A stretch of 64,000 bases of DNA from Tubiluchus corallicola (taxonomy: Eukaryota > Priapulida > Priapulimorpha > Priapulimorphida > Tubiluchidae): assembly GCA_030141605.1 (NCBI GenBank), contig JAQGDQ010000733.1:1-64000 (forward strand). Reading direction: 5' to 3'. Made by a program: the position numbers and the translations under genes. Shown piece after piece: positions 1 through 11,594 of the stretch (within the stretch, counting starts at the first letter, position 1; the number at the start of each line of letters is the position of its first letter). The notes under the pieces were generated by a model, which saw only the letters and a program-made list of their open reading frames with translations, did not search any database and was not told where the DNA came from.

Positions 1-158
1 TATTTGGGCTCGCCTGCCGTTAATTAAGTTTTTAATCTATTATTTAATTATCAGAAACGCTTTTGCAGTATTATACGTGTTAAAATGTGTATTTTTATCC
101 GACTTGAAAGTGGGATAGTATAGGAAAAATCATCCTTTAAAAAACAGTAAGTTCCCTT
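1..158 (-). repeat. Dispersed repeat F, partial copy
   Basis: About 160 bp matches, in reverse orientation, an interspersed repeat seen also near 30222, 38930-39200, 39853 and 59656. Shared landmarks are the stretch read on the minus strand as AGGATGATTTTTC and the following segment with TTAAAACAC and AATTAAAT. The copy is cut by the window edge. No coding capacity is evident. The class is unknown. Confidence 0.6.
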
Positions 159-161
159 TCT

Positions 162-823
162 ATAGGTTTTACACGTCAAATGTAGACACAGGAAAGTTCA
201 AATGTGACTTAGGAAAGTCAAGTGTAGATACAGGAATTTCGAATGTGTTTTGTTAACTCAAATGCGACTTAGGTAAGTCAAATGTAGATGCAATTAACGT
301 TAAGAATGTAGTGGAATTGGTTCCCACTTCCCAATGAACAGTGAATCACTAATTAGTTTTTTAAGTAATGCATTAGTACTGCATTAATGAATTAGTTTCT
401 CTCAAGAAACATTGTTTATTTTAAGAATGTATTGTTTTCTCTAACAATTCCAGTGGTATGCAAAGTTTGCAGAATATTAGTGAACTATTAGTGAACCTAT
501 AAAGTTGTTATTTTAACTTAAGAGCAATTATTAAATTGAAATTAAAGAAGATTAAATTTAACATCGTTAAACTTTACCACCTATCCACATTTGAGATACC
601 AATGTCACATTTGACTTGACATGTGTCTACATTTGACTTACCAAAAGCGCTCAAGATTTCTTGCAAACCATTGTTAACACATTTGAACTACCTAAGTCTA
701 CATTTGAGTTACCAAGACACATTTGAATTACCTAAATCTACATTTGAGTTACCAAGACACATTTGAATTACCTAAATCTACATTTGAGTTAACGCAGGTC
801 TACATTTGACATGTAAAACCTAT
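162..823. mobile_element. Foldback (MITE-like) element with inverted ends
   Basis: The left end ATAGGTTTTACACGTCAAAT and the right end, read on the minus strand as ATAGGTTTTACATGTCAAAT, form inverted repeats. The inner parts of both arms consist of short units around TCAAATGTAGAC and ACTTAGG (left), and their inverse, ACATTTGAGTTACC, several times in tandem (right). There is no transposase frame. A (TA)n run follows directly at 821-838. I infer a non-autonomous DNA element; the superfamily is not determined. Confidence 0.55.
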
Positions 824-838
824 ATATATATATATATA

Positions 839-2187
839 CATGTAGGGTAGATTGTTTTGAGTGCTGAGTGTGTACACGCTGTATGTATTATTTACATAAC
901 CATTGCATTCATTGTGAAACATGGCTTCATACACACGTAACGTGTTAATGATGTTGTGCAAATATTAATTACTGCCGATGCTGCAATAATTGGAGGTAAA
1001 TAGAACTGCCGCCTACCTGACAAATGAAGAGTTTCATGTAATTCACAGATCTTTCGATATCATAACCATAGGCGTAAGAGGCGGGGGATGGTGGGGGTGG
1101 GGGGTGGTTGGGCGTTGGTTTCCCTCACAGAATAAATAAATTTTACATTTTTAGGGCAAATAATTGTATAGCAAAATTTGCGAAAAGACTATAAAGTCAC
1201 CTAGTCTGCTATCCTTTACCGAATATAGATAAAATGATTTTTTATACACTGGTGGGCATTAACGTTATCAGTTTAATTTAGGAAACATTAATATTTTTAA
1301 AATTATGACATTTGCTATATAATTAAGTAATCCAGAGAAAAGAAAACACATGTAGTTTAATTAGCGGGCAACAAAATAAGGTCAATCTTGATTAAACTAA
1401 AAATAGCATTTAGATTTTATGTGAAATGCAGGTGAAAATTCTTATGAAATGATAAAAATACTTTGGGTTAATAATGCAATTATCAATAACTTAAATAAGA
1501 TGCAAAACTAAACATACTATTTCATTTGTCTAAAAATTTCTGTTTGAAATATGAAAATATTCGTAAATTTCAGTTTTGCACAAACTTTTTTCACAGTCGT
1601 TAGTTTACATATTTACATTAAATTTACATATGTTTGTTTACTGCAGTATTTCACCATGTATCATTTGAAATGGGATTCCGATTAGACAGAGTTGTAAGCT
1701 GCTTTACTTCATTAAACACTGGTCATTACCCTAGGCTGAAACTTTGCTTAAAAACACTTTCGTCTTGGCGATGCGGGTCGGGGAGGGGGGGGGGGGGGGT
1801 TGTGAATGAGCCTCACAAGTTGAGCGCCTCTTTTCATCCAAATCTGAACCTCTACAGGCTTGTTAATGTTTTGTTTTTAGACACTTTTGTCAGTTTATAT
1901 CTTACATAAGTATATATGTAGGCTGTTTGCACTTATCTGGAAATGATATAGGCTAGGGTAAGCTTGAAAATTTTCGGGGCAAATTCCTTTTGACCCCCCC
2001 CCCCCCCGTGAAACTTCCTCCCGATCGTAACACTCATCCCATCACTTAACAAATTTTTCCCTTAGTTCCTTTGTGCGGCCATTGCCCACTTTCCCTTCAA
2101 GGGAAGTCCAAAGGAATAAGTGTAACTGCTGTTTTTTCTCCACAAGAAACCATTAGCAGTGTTTCATTTTGTCTGGTGAAAACCACG
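839..2187. other. Intergenic stretch, no gene seen
   Basis: AT-rich DNA with scattered stops in all frames. It contains three homopolymer-rich patches: G-rich at 1081-1110 and 1780-1800, and a C-run at 1987-2007. A 91-codon plus-strand frame at 1634-1909 crosses the G-run, resembles no family I know and is probably chance. Confidence 0.6.
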
Positions 2188-3163
2188 ATTGATTTCTTCA
2201 TTGTTAAACTGATTGATTTCTTCATTGTTAAACTGATTGATTTCTTCATTGTTAAACTGATTGATTTCTTCATTGTTAAACTGATCGATTTCTTCATTGT
2301 TAAACTGATTGATTTCTTTATTGTTAAACTGATTGATTTCTTCATTGTTAAACTGATTGATTTCTTCATTGTTAAACTGATTGATTTCTTCATTGTTAAA
2401 CTGATCGATTTCTTTATTGTTAAACTGATTGATTTCTTCATTGTTAAACTGATTGATTTCTTTATTGTTAAACTGATTGATTTCTTCATTGTTAAACTGA
2501 TTGATTTCTTCATTGTTAAACTGATCGATTTCTTCATTGTTAAACTGATTGATTTCTTCATTGTTAAACTGATTGATTTCTTCATTGTTAAACTGATTGA
2601 TTTCTTCATTGTTAAACTGATCGATTTCTTCATTGTTAAACTGATTGATTTCTTTATTGTTAAACTGATTGATTTCTTCATTGTTAAACTGATTGATTTC
2701 TTCATTGTTAAACTGATTGATTTCTTCATTGTTAAACTGATTCATTTCTTCATTGTTAAACTGATTCATTTCTTCATTGTTAAACTAATTGATTTCTTCA
2801 TTGTTAAACTGATTGATTTCTTCATTGTTAAACTGATTGATTTCTTCATTGTTAAACTGATTGATTTCTTCATTGTTAAACTGATTGATTTCTTCATTGT
2901 TAAACTGATTGATTTCTTCATTGTTAAACTGATTGATTTCTTCATTGTTAAACTGATTGATTTCTTTATTGTTAAACTGATTGATTTCTTCATTGTTAAA
3001 CTGATTGATTTCTTCATTGTTAAACTGATTGATTTCTTCATTGTTAAACTGATTGATTTCTTCATTGTTAAACTGATTGATTTCTTCATTGTTAAACTGA
3101 TTGATTTCTTCATTGTTAAACTGATTGATTTCTCATTGTTAAACTGATTGATTTCTTTATTGC
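2188..3163. repeat. 24-bp satellite, about 40 copies
   Basis: Near-perfect head-to-tail copies of a 24-bp unit containing TTTCTTCATTGTTAAACTGA. Variation is limited mainly to CTTCATT/CTTTATT and ATTGAT/ATCGAT, with one unit near the right end shortened. Because 24 is a multiple of three and the unit lacks stops in several frames, long octapeptide-repeat frames appear on both strands; I regard these as artefacts. The low divergence suggests recent expansion or ongoing homogenisation. Confidence 0.95.
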
Positions 3164-3790
3164 TTTGCAACATGCCCTCTATGTATCCACTGTGCTGATT
3201 TAAACTTGTGTTGCCCCCTCTTTTCTGTTATAAACTGGTTTCCTTTTAAACAGGTCATGTGACCAGACTTTTACCTGTACACTTACCTGTAGATTGGAGT
3301 AACTCAGGCGTTCACACACTGCAGTGACAGATTGTTTAGCGTCATTCATTGATTCGTTGTTATAATTTCATAATTACACTTATAGAAGATCACCATGTAA
3401 GTTGATTTATTAATTTCTTAAATCTTGAACCTTTGTTTATTAAAAAGACTAGAGATTAGATTTTATAATTTGCGTAAAACTTTGTTAAAGTTAATTAGAT
3501 CAATTTGGTTTAGATTTCGCTGTAAAATTGAGCAGAATTATATAAAATTATCTTATTTGTTTTCAGATTAAACGATACAAGCTACACAACTATGTTGTTG
3601 GAGATTTTTTATAAGAAGGTAGCACATCCGCCATCTTGAATGCAAACTGTATGAAATACCTAGACGAAGGCATTCTTTCACTACTTTCTCACTTTTTCAA
3701 ATGGTATTTGGCCCAGACACTCAACAATTCTTGCCTGTAGTTTCTGTGCATCAAACATCTCTGTGCAGCTGTGGTACACTTTGTCTTTAA
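3164..3790. other. Intergenic stretch, no gene seen
   Basis: Ordinary AT-rich DNA between the 24-bp satellite and a piggyBac-like element. No reading frame with recognisable similarity, no RNA gene and no clear repeat was found. Confidence 0.5.
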
Positions 3791-4222
3791 CCCTTTCATA
3801 CCCGTTGTATCGTGGGATACGAGAACATTTTCTGCCTTTAAAATTAATAAAATTTTAAAACTGACAGTTATTTGGTCTGTTAATAGTTATTTTGATTTAA
3901 GCCAATAACAATAGACTAAAATGGTGATAAAATGGCAAACTAGAAAATCTACATAGCATAAAAAACTGTGCAAGGTAGAGACGACTTTGTACAGATCAGC
4001 ATAGCGTGCATACTAAATGTCTTAGATACTTTAAAAAATTATCAGCAGTTGCAAAATGAAGCACATTTTATGCTTCCATTGAATCCCGTAGGATACAGGC
4101 TATATTTAGCACGCGGGCACAGGTAGAAAAAATAATTATTATGTGTAAACAAGATGGAGATACTGAACAAAAGTACCAAGCCAAAAAAATTCTTATTAAA
4201 AAATAATTTGGGACTGAAAGGG
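3791..4222. mobile_element. piggyBac-like MITE flanked by TTAA
   Basis: The 432-bp element begins CCCTTTCATACCC and ends with GACTGAAAGGG, giving inverted ends CCCTTTCA/TGAAAGGG. It is bordered on both sides by TTAA (3787-3790 and 4223-4226), the characteristic piggyBac target duplication. Subterminal copies of a GGGATAC / GTAGGATAC motif occur. There is no transposase, so it is non-autonomous. Family assignment rests on TTAA plus the CCC terminal bases. Confidence 0.75.
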
Positions 4223-4329
4223 TTAAGTGAATTCCAGATACGCTAATCTAGAAGATTAACTCCCATTTTTTCTTGACAACAAAGTTTTGTCAATGCTTCA
4301 TTTTCTGTGCTGAAACCCATGATGTACAT

Positions 4330-4811
4330 CAGGGGTGTGCAAATTATCTGACTAGCCGGGCCACATTAAACTTTCCCGCAATTCCTGCGGGCCACAGGCA
4401 GTTTGATCAAGGAGCCAAGTACAGAAAGGCCTAATAACGATTTTTTTGCATCCGACCTGCGTACATCATTACTACTATGCTCAAGAAACTATTTTAGAAG
4501 TTATTAAAATTTATATTACAAACCATATATTTCTACTTTCAGGACAGATAGTGGTAATTTCATTACAATGCATATTAGTAATGTGTATCACACAGTCTGT
4601 GTAGTACAGTGACATTAAGCTACAACCGTCTTGTAAGGGTTAATGGCATCCGATCTAGTAGAAAAAACTACCCTCACTATCTTTGGGATCGTGGTACAGA
4701 CTTCAGCTGGATACACTCAATTAATCACCCGGGCCACACTTTCATTAGGTTGACAAATCTCTTTGCGGGCCGCACAAATTCTCTCAGCGGGCCGCAATTT
4801 GCACACCCTTG
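4330..4811 (-). mobile_element. hAT-like non-autonomous element (family A, copy 1)
   Basis: The left end CAGGGGTGTGCAAATT is mirrored at the right by AATTTGCACACCCTTG. Flanks are ATGTACAT and ATGTACCA, an imperfect 8-bp target duplication. The interior matches, in reverse orientation, the copies at 31454-31943 and 51954-52453, which have perfect 8-bp duplications. It lies in intergenic DNA and has no transposase. The right edge abuts a GATGTAC minisatellite. Confidence 0.8.
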
Positions 4812-5030
4812 ATGTACCACGATGTACACTGATGTACCATGATGTACACTGATGTACCATGATGTACACTGATGTGCCATGATGTACACTGATGTACCAC
4901 GATGTACACTGATGTACCACGATGTACACTGATGTACCATGATGTACACTGATGTACCATGATGTACACTGATGTACCACGATGTACACTGATGTACCAT
5001 GATGTACACTGATGTACCATGATGTACACT
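4811..5030. repeat. 20-bp GATGTAC minisatellite, 11 copies
   Basis: Eleven units of the form GATGTACCAYGATGTACACT, with mostly C/T variation at one position. The array starts at the outer edge of the hAT-like element, and its core ATGTAC is the same hexamer found in that element's target-site duplication. Stop-free frames on the minus strand are repeat artefacts. Confidence 0.95.
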
Positions 5031-5200
5031 GTTCATTTATTTATTGTTTTCCTAACAAGTATTGAGTGCATCAATGTGGCTGTTTTTCTGTTCATGATTA
5101 GCCGAGGTTTAGCTTTTTAACATGCGCAAATTTTGCGGCCGTAACTTAAAACCCACTAAAACTATAAGCCTGTAACTTTCACAACTGAAAGTCGATATAT

Positions 5201-6183
5201 ACAGTAGTAACATCGGGCTGTGAGTAGTAGTAACATCGGGCTGTGAGTAGTAGTAACATCGGGCTGTGAGTAGTAGTAACATCGGGCTGTGAGTAGTAGT
5301 AACATCGGGCTGCGAGTAGTAGTAACATCGGGCTGTGAGTAGTAGTAACATCGGGCTGTGAATAGTAGTAACATCGGGCTGTGAGTAGTAGTAACATCGG
5401 GCTGTGAATAGTAGTAACATCGGGCTGCGAGTAGTAGTAACATCGGGCTACGAGTAGTAGTAACATCGGGCTGTGAATAGTAGTAACATCGGGCTGCGAA
5501 TAGTGTAACATCGGGCTGTGAGTAGTAGTAACATCGGGCTGTGAATAGTAGTAACATCGGGCTGCGAGTAGTAGTAACATCGGGCTGCGAATAGTAGTAA
5601 CATCGGGCTGTGAATAGTAGTAACATCGGGCTGTGAATAGTAGTAACATCGGGCTGTGAGTAGTAGTAACATCGGGCTGCGAGTAGTAGTAACATCGGGC
5701 TGTGAGTAGTAGTAACATCGGGCTGTGAATAGTAGTAACATCGGGCTGTGAGTAGTAGTAACATCGGGCTGTGAATAGTAGTAACATCGGGCTGCGAGTA
5801 GTAGTAACATCGGGCTGTGAGTAGTAGTAACATCGGGCTGCGAATAGTAATAACATCGGGCTGCGAATAGTAGTAACATCGGGCTGTGAATAGTAGTAAC
5901 ATTGGGCTGCGAATAGTAGTAACATCGGGCTGTGAGTAGTAGTAACATCGGGCTGCGAGTAGTAGTAACATCGGGCTGTGAGTAGTAGTAACATCGGGCT
6001 GTGAATAGTAGTAACATCGGGCTGTGAGTAGTAGTAACATCGGGCTGTGAGTAGTAGTAACATCGGGCTGCGAATAGCAGTAACATCGGGCTGCGAATAG
6101 TAGTAACATCGGGCTGCGAATAGCAGTAACATCGGGCTGTGAGTAGTAGTAACATCGGGCTGTGAGTAGTAGTAACAGCGGGC
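5201..6183. repeat. 23-bp satellite, about 42 copies
   Basis: Tandem 23-bp units containing AGTAGTAACATCGGGCTGTG, with G/A variation at GTGAGTAG/GTGAATAG and T/C variation at GCTGTG/GCTGCG. One unit near 5506 is shortened. Since 23 is not a multiple of three, all three minus-strand frames read the same 23-residue repeat and stay open, which creates overlapping 200-300 codon frames that I do not consider genes. Confidence 0.95.
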
Positions 6184-7472
6184 TTGAAATTTTAACTTCT
6201 TAGCATTTTAGGGCGTTCGCTTATTGTAGTCTGAACTTTGGCACGTTTTTTCTGCGCCACCCGATATACGGATTAATTGCTGTGCTTACGACAAACTAAG
6301 AAAGCACAGAAAAGTGGCGCAATGTAGGCGGATGATCGGATTTAGAAGATAACATTTAATCTCATAAGAAGATTTTCACACTACAGTACAAATAACTCTT
6401 CGAACGTGAGAGAAGCCGTCGTGACCTTGACAAAACTGAGACGATTATCTCTGCAAGTCCTGGACGGCGGAAGTTGCTCACGGAACCGGAAATGGGAGCG
6501 GCAGTCACTTTTACAGAATATTACGTAATAATTTTCTGTTTTTTTTAAGGTACACCGCCTTTTATTAACTCAACAATAGCTTCAATAGATATGACAGTAA
6601 ATTATGCATATAGTTTACAAGACAATACATTTGTATTATTTATTATTATTATTACACAACACGTGGCGCCATCCTCTGACAAAAAAGAAAGCAACATAAG
6701 TTGACGCCCCTTTGATAACTATTTACTGTATAAACCATGCGATAATAATTTTATTAATACAAATTATTATTATTATTATAACAATACCATTTAGAGAAAC
6801 CAGAAAAATATAGGCTAAGTGAAAAAATGACAACGGTGATGATGCTGTTGACGACAACGAAAGTGATAACAATGATATAAAATAATACAACATGGCAGCT
6901 TACAGTGATGAAACAAATACGTGAAAGTACGTAACATTTGAAAAATTCAGGCAAATGATACTAATCTGGGTAAATTGGCAACTTCTAGTAATAAGAATTT
7001 ACAACGGCGCATTAATCGCATCACAGCACTACTTTCATTTAGCATAAAATAACACGGAACACTTTCCTTGGATAATATTGCTAAAAGACGCCTACGCGGA
7101 GTCTATAAACTCGTGCAATGACTCGTTACCATAGAGACGAATATAAATAAATAATTTTTTACTTATTTGACTAATTCACAGGCGTATAAAAGAAAAGTCA
7201 CATTCAGGAATGATAATTTATGAAGACTCGTAGAAGCATGTTTTAAAAAAAACAACAAAAAACAGATTTAGAGGTTTGTCGCGATCGCTATTATTGTTTT
7301 TGTTAAGATTGACATTAGACGATTTCAGGGCCAGATTATGACCTCTTGGGGCCCTTGGGGTAATAAAATTATGTTAATAATAACAATAAATAGGAATTTT
7401 TTCAAATCGGCACTAATTTATTCTCTCTCACAAGCAAACGGAAAGCAATCGTTTTGAAACGTCACAGCATCA
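6184..7472. other. Intergenic stretch, no gene seen
   Basis: Contains a short GC-richer patch (about 6400-6510) with two overlapping open frames of fewer than 60 codons and no recognisable similarity, then AT-rich DNA with an ATT run at 6636-6652. I see no splice-supported exon or RNA gene. Confidence 0.5.
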
Positions 7473-8125
7473 AAGGAGAAGAAAAGGGGTACGTGAAATA
7501 GGTTTCAGAGAAATCGCCTTAAAGTTATATTACTTTATAGCAATTTACGCATATATCGTACTCGCGTTGAAAAGAATTTTTGTTTGTTTTCATGGTTTAA
7601 ATTTAAACTCCCGCGATGACCGTTAGGCGCAGCCATTTTAATGGTAGGTCATTTGAAACAAGTTTTGACAACATTGAGTAAAGTTTGAAAAAATAATCAG
7701 AGCATTCGTAGCATACATGTTACTAACTAAGTAAAATTTTAAATTACTGTATCTTGTCAATAAGATTAAAAATACGTTTTTGGTTAGTGAGTGGCGCACC
7801 CTGGAGGGTGAGTCAGCGACATTTTACCAATTGGCACAAACATTTTAAATTATTATTTTTAGTTACGTAAGTCTTTCCAGCAGGTATGTAATATAGATTT
7901 GCATGGAAAGTTTTTTGGGACATAATTTAACATTGCCTTTTCTTCCCCTGATTTACGTGGCGTAGTGACGTCATGTAATGGCGCCGTCGGAACAGTATTG
8001 CGGGAGATTTAAAATGAAAACAAACAAAAATTCCTTTCAACGCGAGCACGATGTACGCATAAAATTGCTTTAAAGTAGTATAATGTTTCTGAAACCTACT
8101 TCAGTCAGCCCTTTTCTTGTCCCTT
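7473..8125. mobile_element. Long-inverted-repeat DNA element E, copy 1
   Basis: The left arm begins AAAGGAGAAGAAAAGGGG. The right arm ends CCCTTTTCTTGTCCCTT, the inverse of AAGGGACAAGAAAAGGG. The inverted similarity continues for about 150 bp on each side through a CTCGCGTTGAAA segment and a CTCCCGC segment. The middle contains CACCCTGGAGGGTGAGTC. Partial relatives are at 19681-20130 and 45017-45560. No transposase frame is present. Confidence 0.75.
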
Positions 8126-11100
8126 AAGGGAATACTAGACCCAATGTTAAACTGTAGGTCTAAACAAATACTACTTAATACCAGCAAAAAAACCCCAGAC
8201 CATCTTAGGGCTCCGTACACCCTGACCCAGGACTCAGGGCACGCTGCCCTGATAATACCAATCGTGTGTGCACGGCTCTACTAGGCAGTAAGTCGTCTTA
8301 ATTAGCTAGTTTTCCACACTAATGCCTAATAATCTTATATATACAAAAAAAAGTATCATTATAAGAATCTTGTGCTAATCAAAGATCCTTGTGATCCATA
8401 TTCATTCTTTATACTCCCCACAAGAAAGTACATACAAATGAGTCCATAGGTAATTAGCCTTCCCAGAATGCAATACAATTACCCGCGAATACGTATGGGT
8501 ATTAAAAAGGGACAAATAGCCAGGTTAACAAGAGCTGATGAATAGCTCAGCACACGGGAAGGAATCTAGGTTACCTGTGGATGCCGGAAACGGAAATGCA
8601 GTTAAATCAATGACAAAGAAGTGCCTACCTAAGTACCGTTACATTGGCCACTACGCTAGTAAGCCAATTAAACCTGCCATGGTCACAAGGAATCATGCGT
8701 CGTGGGGTTGAAAGTGAAATCCAAAGGCTTGAGGTTCAAATCCAGTTGTAGACACATTTTGTTACACTTCCTTTCAGAAAAGTTTGGCTTTAACAGTTTG
8801 ACGGTAATTATGAGTTTTTTCCACGATTACCACCCCCCCCCCCGCCGCCCTGTGATCTATATTTAACCACCTGGTGTCGTGTTTACTCTTAATTGCAATA
8901 ATGTTTGCTTGCGTAAGGTTTCAGAAACCCTACTAGACATCGAAAACAGGGGGAGAAAAATGATTCTTGGATGGATTAGTTGAGCCTGGTACTGTGCCAA
9001 GTTCATCAAAAGTGCACAGTCAAGGTTAATATTTGCTGGGGCATAGGAGCAAAATAAGCAGAACTAATCAGTAAATGATGCCTAAAATTAGCTAACATAC
9101 CTCTCACAAGTTTTTCTTTATAGCTGCGGTAGATGGCGTAACAAGTGCTGTAAACACTTTAATAAGGCACAGTGCACAAATCATGTCGTTTCAACTACTA
9201 ACACTGAAAAAAGCGATGACCCACCAAAGCAGCTGGTGACTTTTTCACATTACCGTCCAGTCAGTTTTATTTGTTAGAGACATGAACAGTGACATTAGCT
9301 AGCTGTCACATCACAAACGGTAAATACAAACAGTGGCAGCCCGTAGCTAAAATCAAGGGGTGGGTGGGTGCTGTTTCAGAAAATATTTAGCCATTGGTTT
9401 AATGCTGCGTAAAACAAAACAAACATATGTAATTTTAATGCTGCAATTCGTAATTGTAATTTTAAACAAACAAGCATACAAAGGTTTATATATAAACTTG
9501 ATAAAATCTTAAACAAAAAAAATTTTGCTTACGAATGGCCTAAATTGCCGCAGTTCGCGAATATGCCGGTTCACGGATTCTAAGCACGTGACAACTAACA
9601 ACAAACTGCATGAGTGAGAGTACTTTCTCTACCTAGCAGCAGACGCTAGCAGTGCAGCGTACAGCATGTTATCTCAGACATGAGCGCATGCGCCAACAGC
9701 CAAACACACCACTGTGCTGGGCTGTGAAGCAAACAGTACTACCCTCACGTGCTCTGCTTCCACACAAGTATAAAGTACTAAAGAAAAAAGACGTATTATA
9801 ATGAATATTATCGATAATACTGAGTGAAAATAGGGGGTGCTGCAGTTCCACAGCACCTATACATGAACCACCACTGAATACACAGTATTTACATGCGAGT
9901 AACAGAGAAACAATAGCTCCTCTTTTCAATGTTCACACTCTGTGGAATAGAGCCAAGTGACCACAACAATGTTTCCTAGTTACACGCTTGACGAAAGCTT
10001 CTACCTGGATTATTCTATTAAGCGACAAAAACAATATTATACCAGAGGGCGTTGTGTGTGAATGACTACACAGTAACAAACGAACGCACAAATAACTCAC
10101 AAATTAATGGCAAAGACAAAATGGTGCATGTCATGTTATATACAATGATCATAGCGAGACGAAAAGGACGAATCACGTATATTGTGCTGTGCATTTACCA
10201 ATTATTTATAGTGCCGAGTGTATGATATAAACCTATTTTCAAGAATAAGTTTCTGAACAAAGAAAATGACAACGCCTTTCATCGCGCTACGTGTCAAACA
10301 ATATAACTACAACAACAACAACCAGCAGTTAAAAATAATAACATGAAAATGTGAATCAGTGCAATCAATGTGCTGCAAAAAAAACAAATTTCATACCAAA
10401 AATACACTTACTGTCACATACAACAGTAGGCGTTGTGAAGGGGCAGAGGGGGGGTTCTTGCAAGCATTTCTGTAAGAGCGTTAAAAAGGAAGAAATAAAC
10501 AGAAGAAAGAAAGAAAGAAGGAAGAACTAAGAAACGAAAATGAAAAAAGCAAAAAATCGCAAAGCAAAATTTTTTTTAGACAATTGTACACTTAAATTGC
10601 AAAGTCACTCATTGCTTCAGATATTTAGGGCCAAAGTCCATTTTTACATACATGCTTCCACCATGGTAAACATCACACGTATTATTATATTCCATTAACT
10701 AAAGAATTTTTATGAAAAAATTGGGTCTATTATATGCCAAATTCGAGCTGTTTTTTGGCACTTGAAACGGCGCCCGATCCTGCCTAATTTAAATCTTATT
10801 TTAGGTCTCTAAAATGTCCTAAAGTCAGAAAAATGCATCAGTGGCTGCCGTTCCAAACCCCCAACATGGAACCTTGGGGGGAGGCGGGGCACTTTTATAT
10901 TCTATGCCCCCTCCGTGTGAAGCCCTGATACCCAAGGTAGTTTAATGGCGGCGGCACCACTGACCTTGAAACCCTGTTTAGCAAATACAAATTTTCGCAG
11001 TAACTGCAGTTAAATACAATAATTATTAATAAATAATCTGTATTAAATCCGGAACTGTGTCTAGTGCAAAAATATTTCCAAGAACCACTGAAAATAAGCA

Positions 11101-11434
11101 GCAGTTCATCTCAGTGCATTTTTCTCCAGGTTAGGCAGTAATTAATCAACAGGTAATCTCCTAAATTCAGTGTTTGCTAGTTACCATGACAACGCAAATC
11201 GTGGATAAAAAACCAACATTTCTTTACTGCTGCACAAAAAATGAAAGCAAGTGGCAAAAATAGAACGGCATATAAAAGTAAAGCATTAGTATAATTTACG
11301 TTCAGACAAAAGGAGTTTCAAGTCTGCGGCCAAAGTTCACAAGTTGGACGATGTCCACGACTTGGACAATGTCCACAAGTGCCAACATGCCACCACCGCT
11401 TTTGTGCCCCGGGTGATTTCTCTTGTGCCCGCGA
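8126..11434. other. Intergenic and STX5 3' flank
   Basis: No coding exon was recognised. The part nearest 11434 should hold the STX5 3' untranslated region, but I could not fix its end. A tRNA-like B-box motif (GGTTCAAATCC, plus strand, near 8732) hints at a SINE fragment. Poly-C at 8834-8850 and purine-rich runs near 10440-10530 are present. The minus-strand frames at 9669-9929 show no family similarity. Confidence 0.5.
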
Positions 11435-11594
11435 CTAAGCGAGAAAAACCACGAAGATGATGAAGAAGACGATGAGCACGAGGAATATTTTGATCATCAG
11501 CCAACGATTCGACGTCACCGACTGAAAATACTTGAGAATCTCTCCGTGCGCCGCCTCCACGTTCAGCTCCGACTGCTCCACGTTCGAGTCGATC
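11435..11594 (-). CDS. STX5: STX5 exon 10 (terminal: SNARE C-end and membrane anchor)
   Basis: After a TTAG acceptor the frame reads [20 protein letters not shown], then [13 protein letters not shown], then a hydrophobic tail ending FVVFLA and TAG. This covers the last SNARE layers and the tail anchor that inserts in ER and Golgi membranes. Only one residue follows the last leucine, as in vertebrate STX5, where the protein also ends FLA. The first base completes the Arg320 codon shared with exon 9. Confidence 0.97.

Noticed and set aside
1766-1800. G-run as a functional quadruplex
   Set aside because: Several G or C homopolymers occur in this window (1081, 1987, 8834, 27685, 29133) with no link to a promoter; no more than compositional.
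2071-3173. Long reading frames over the 24-bp satellite (up to 358 codons, both strands)
   Set aside because: They only follow the repeat period, exist in several frames at once, and encode monotonous octapeptides.
5109-6155. Three overlapping minus-strand frames of about 235-317 codons
   Set aside because: The 23-bp unit lacks stops and gives the same peptide repeat in every frame.
5201-6183. CRISPR-like array of regularly spaced repeats
   Set aside because: Units are contiguous with no unique spacers, and the context is eukaryotic.
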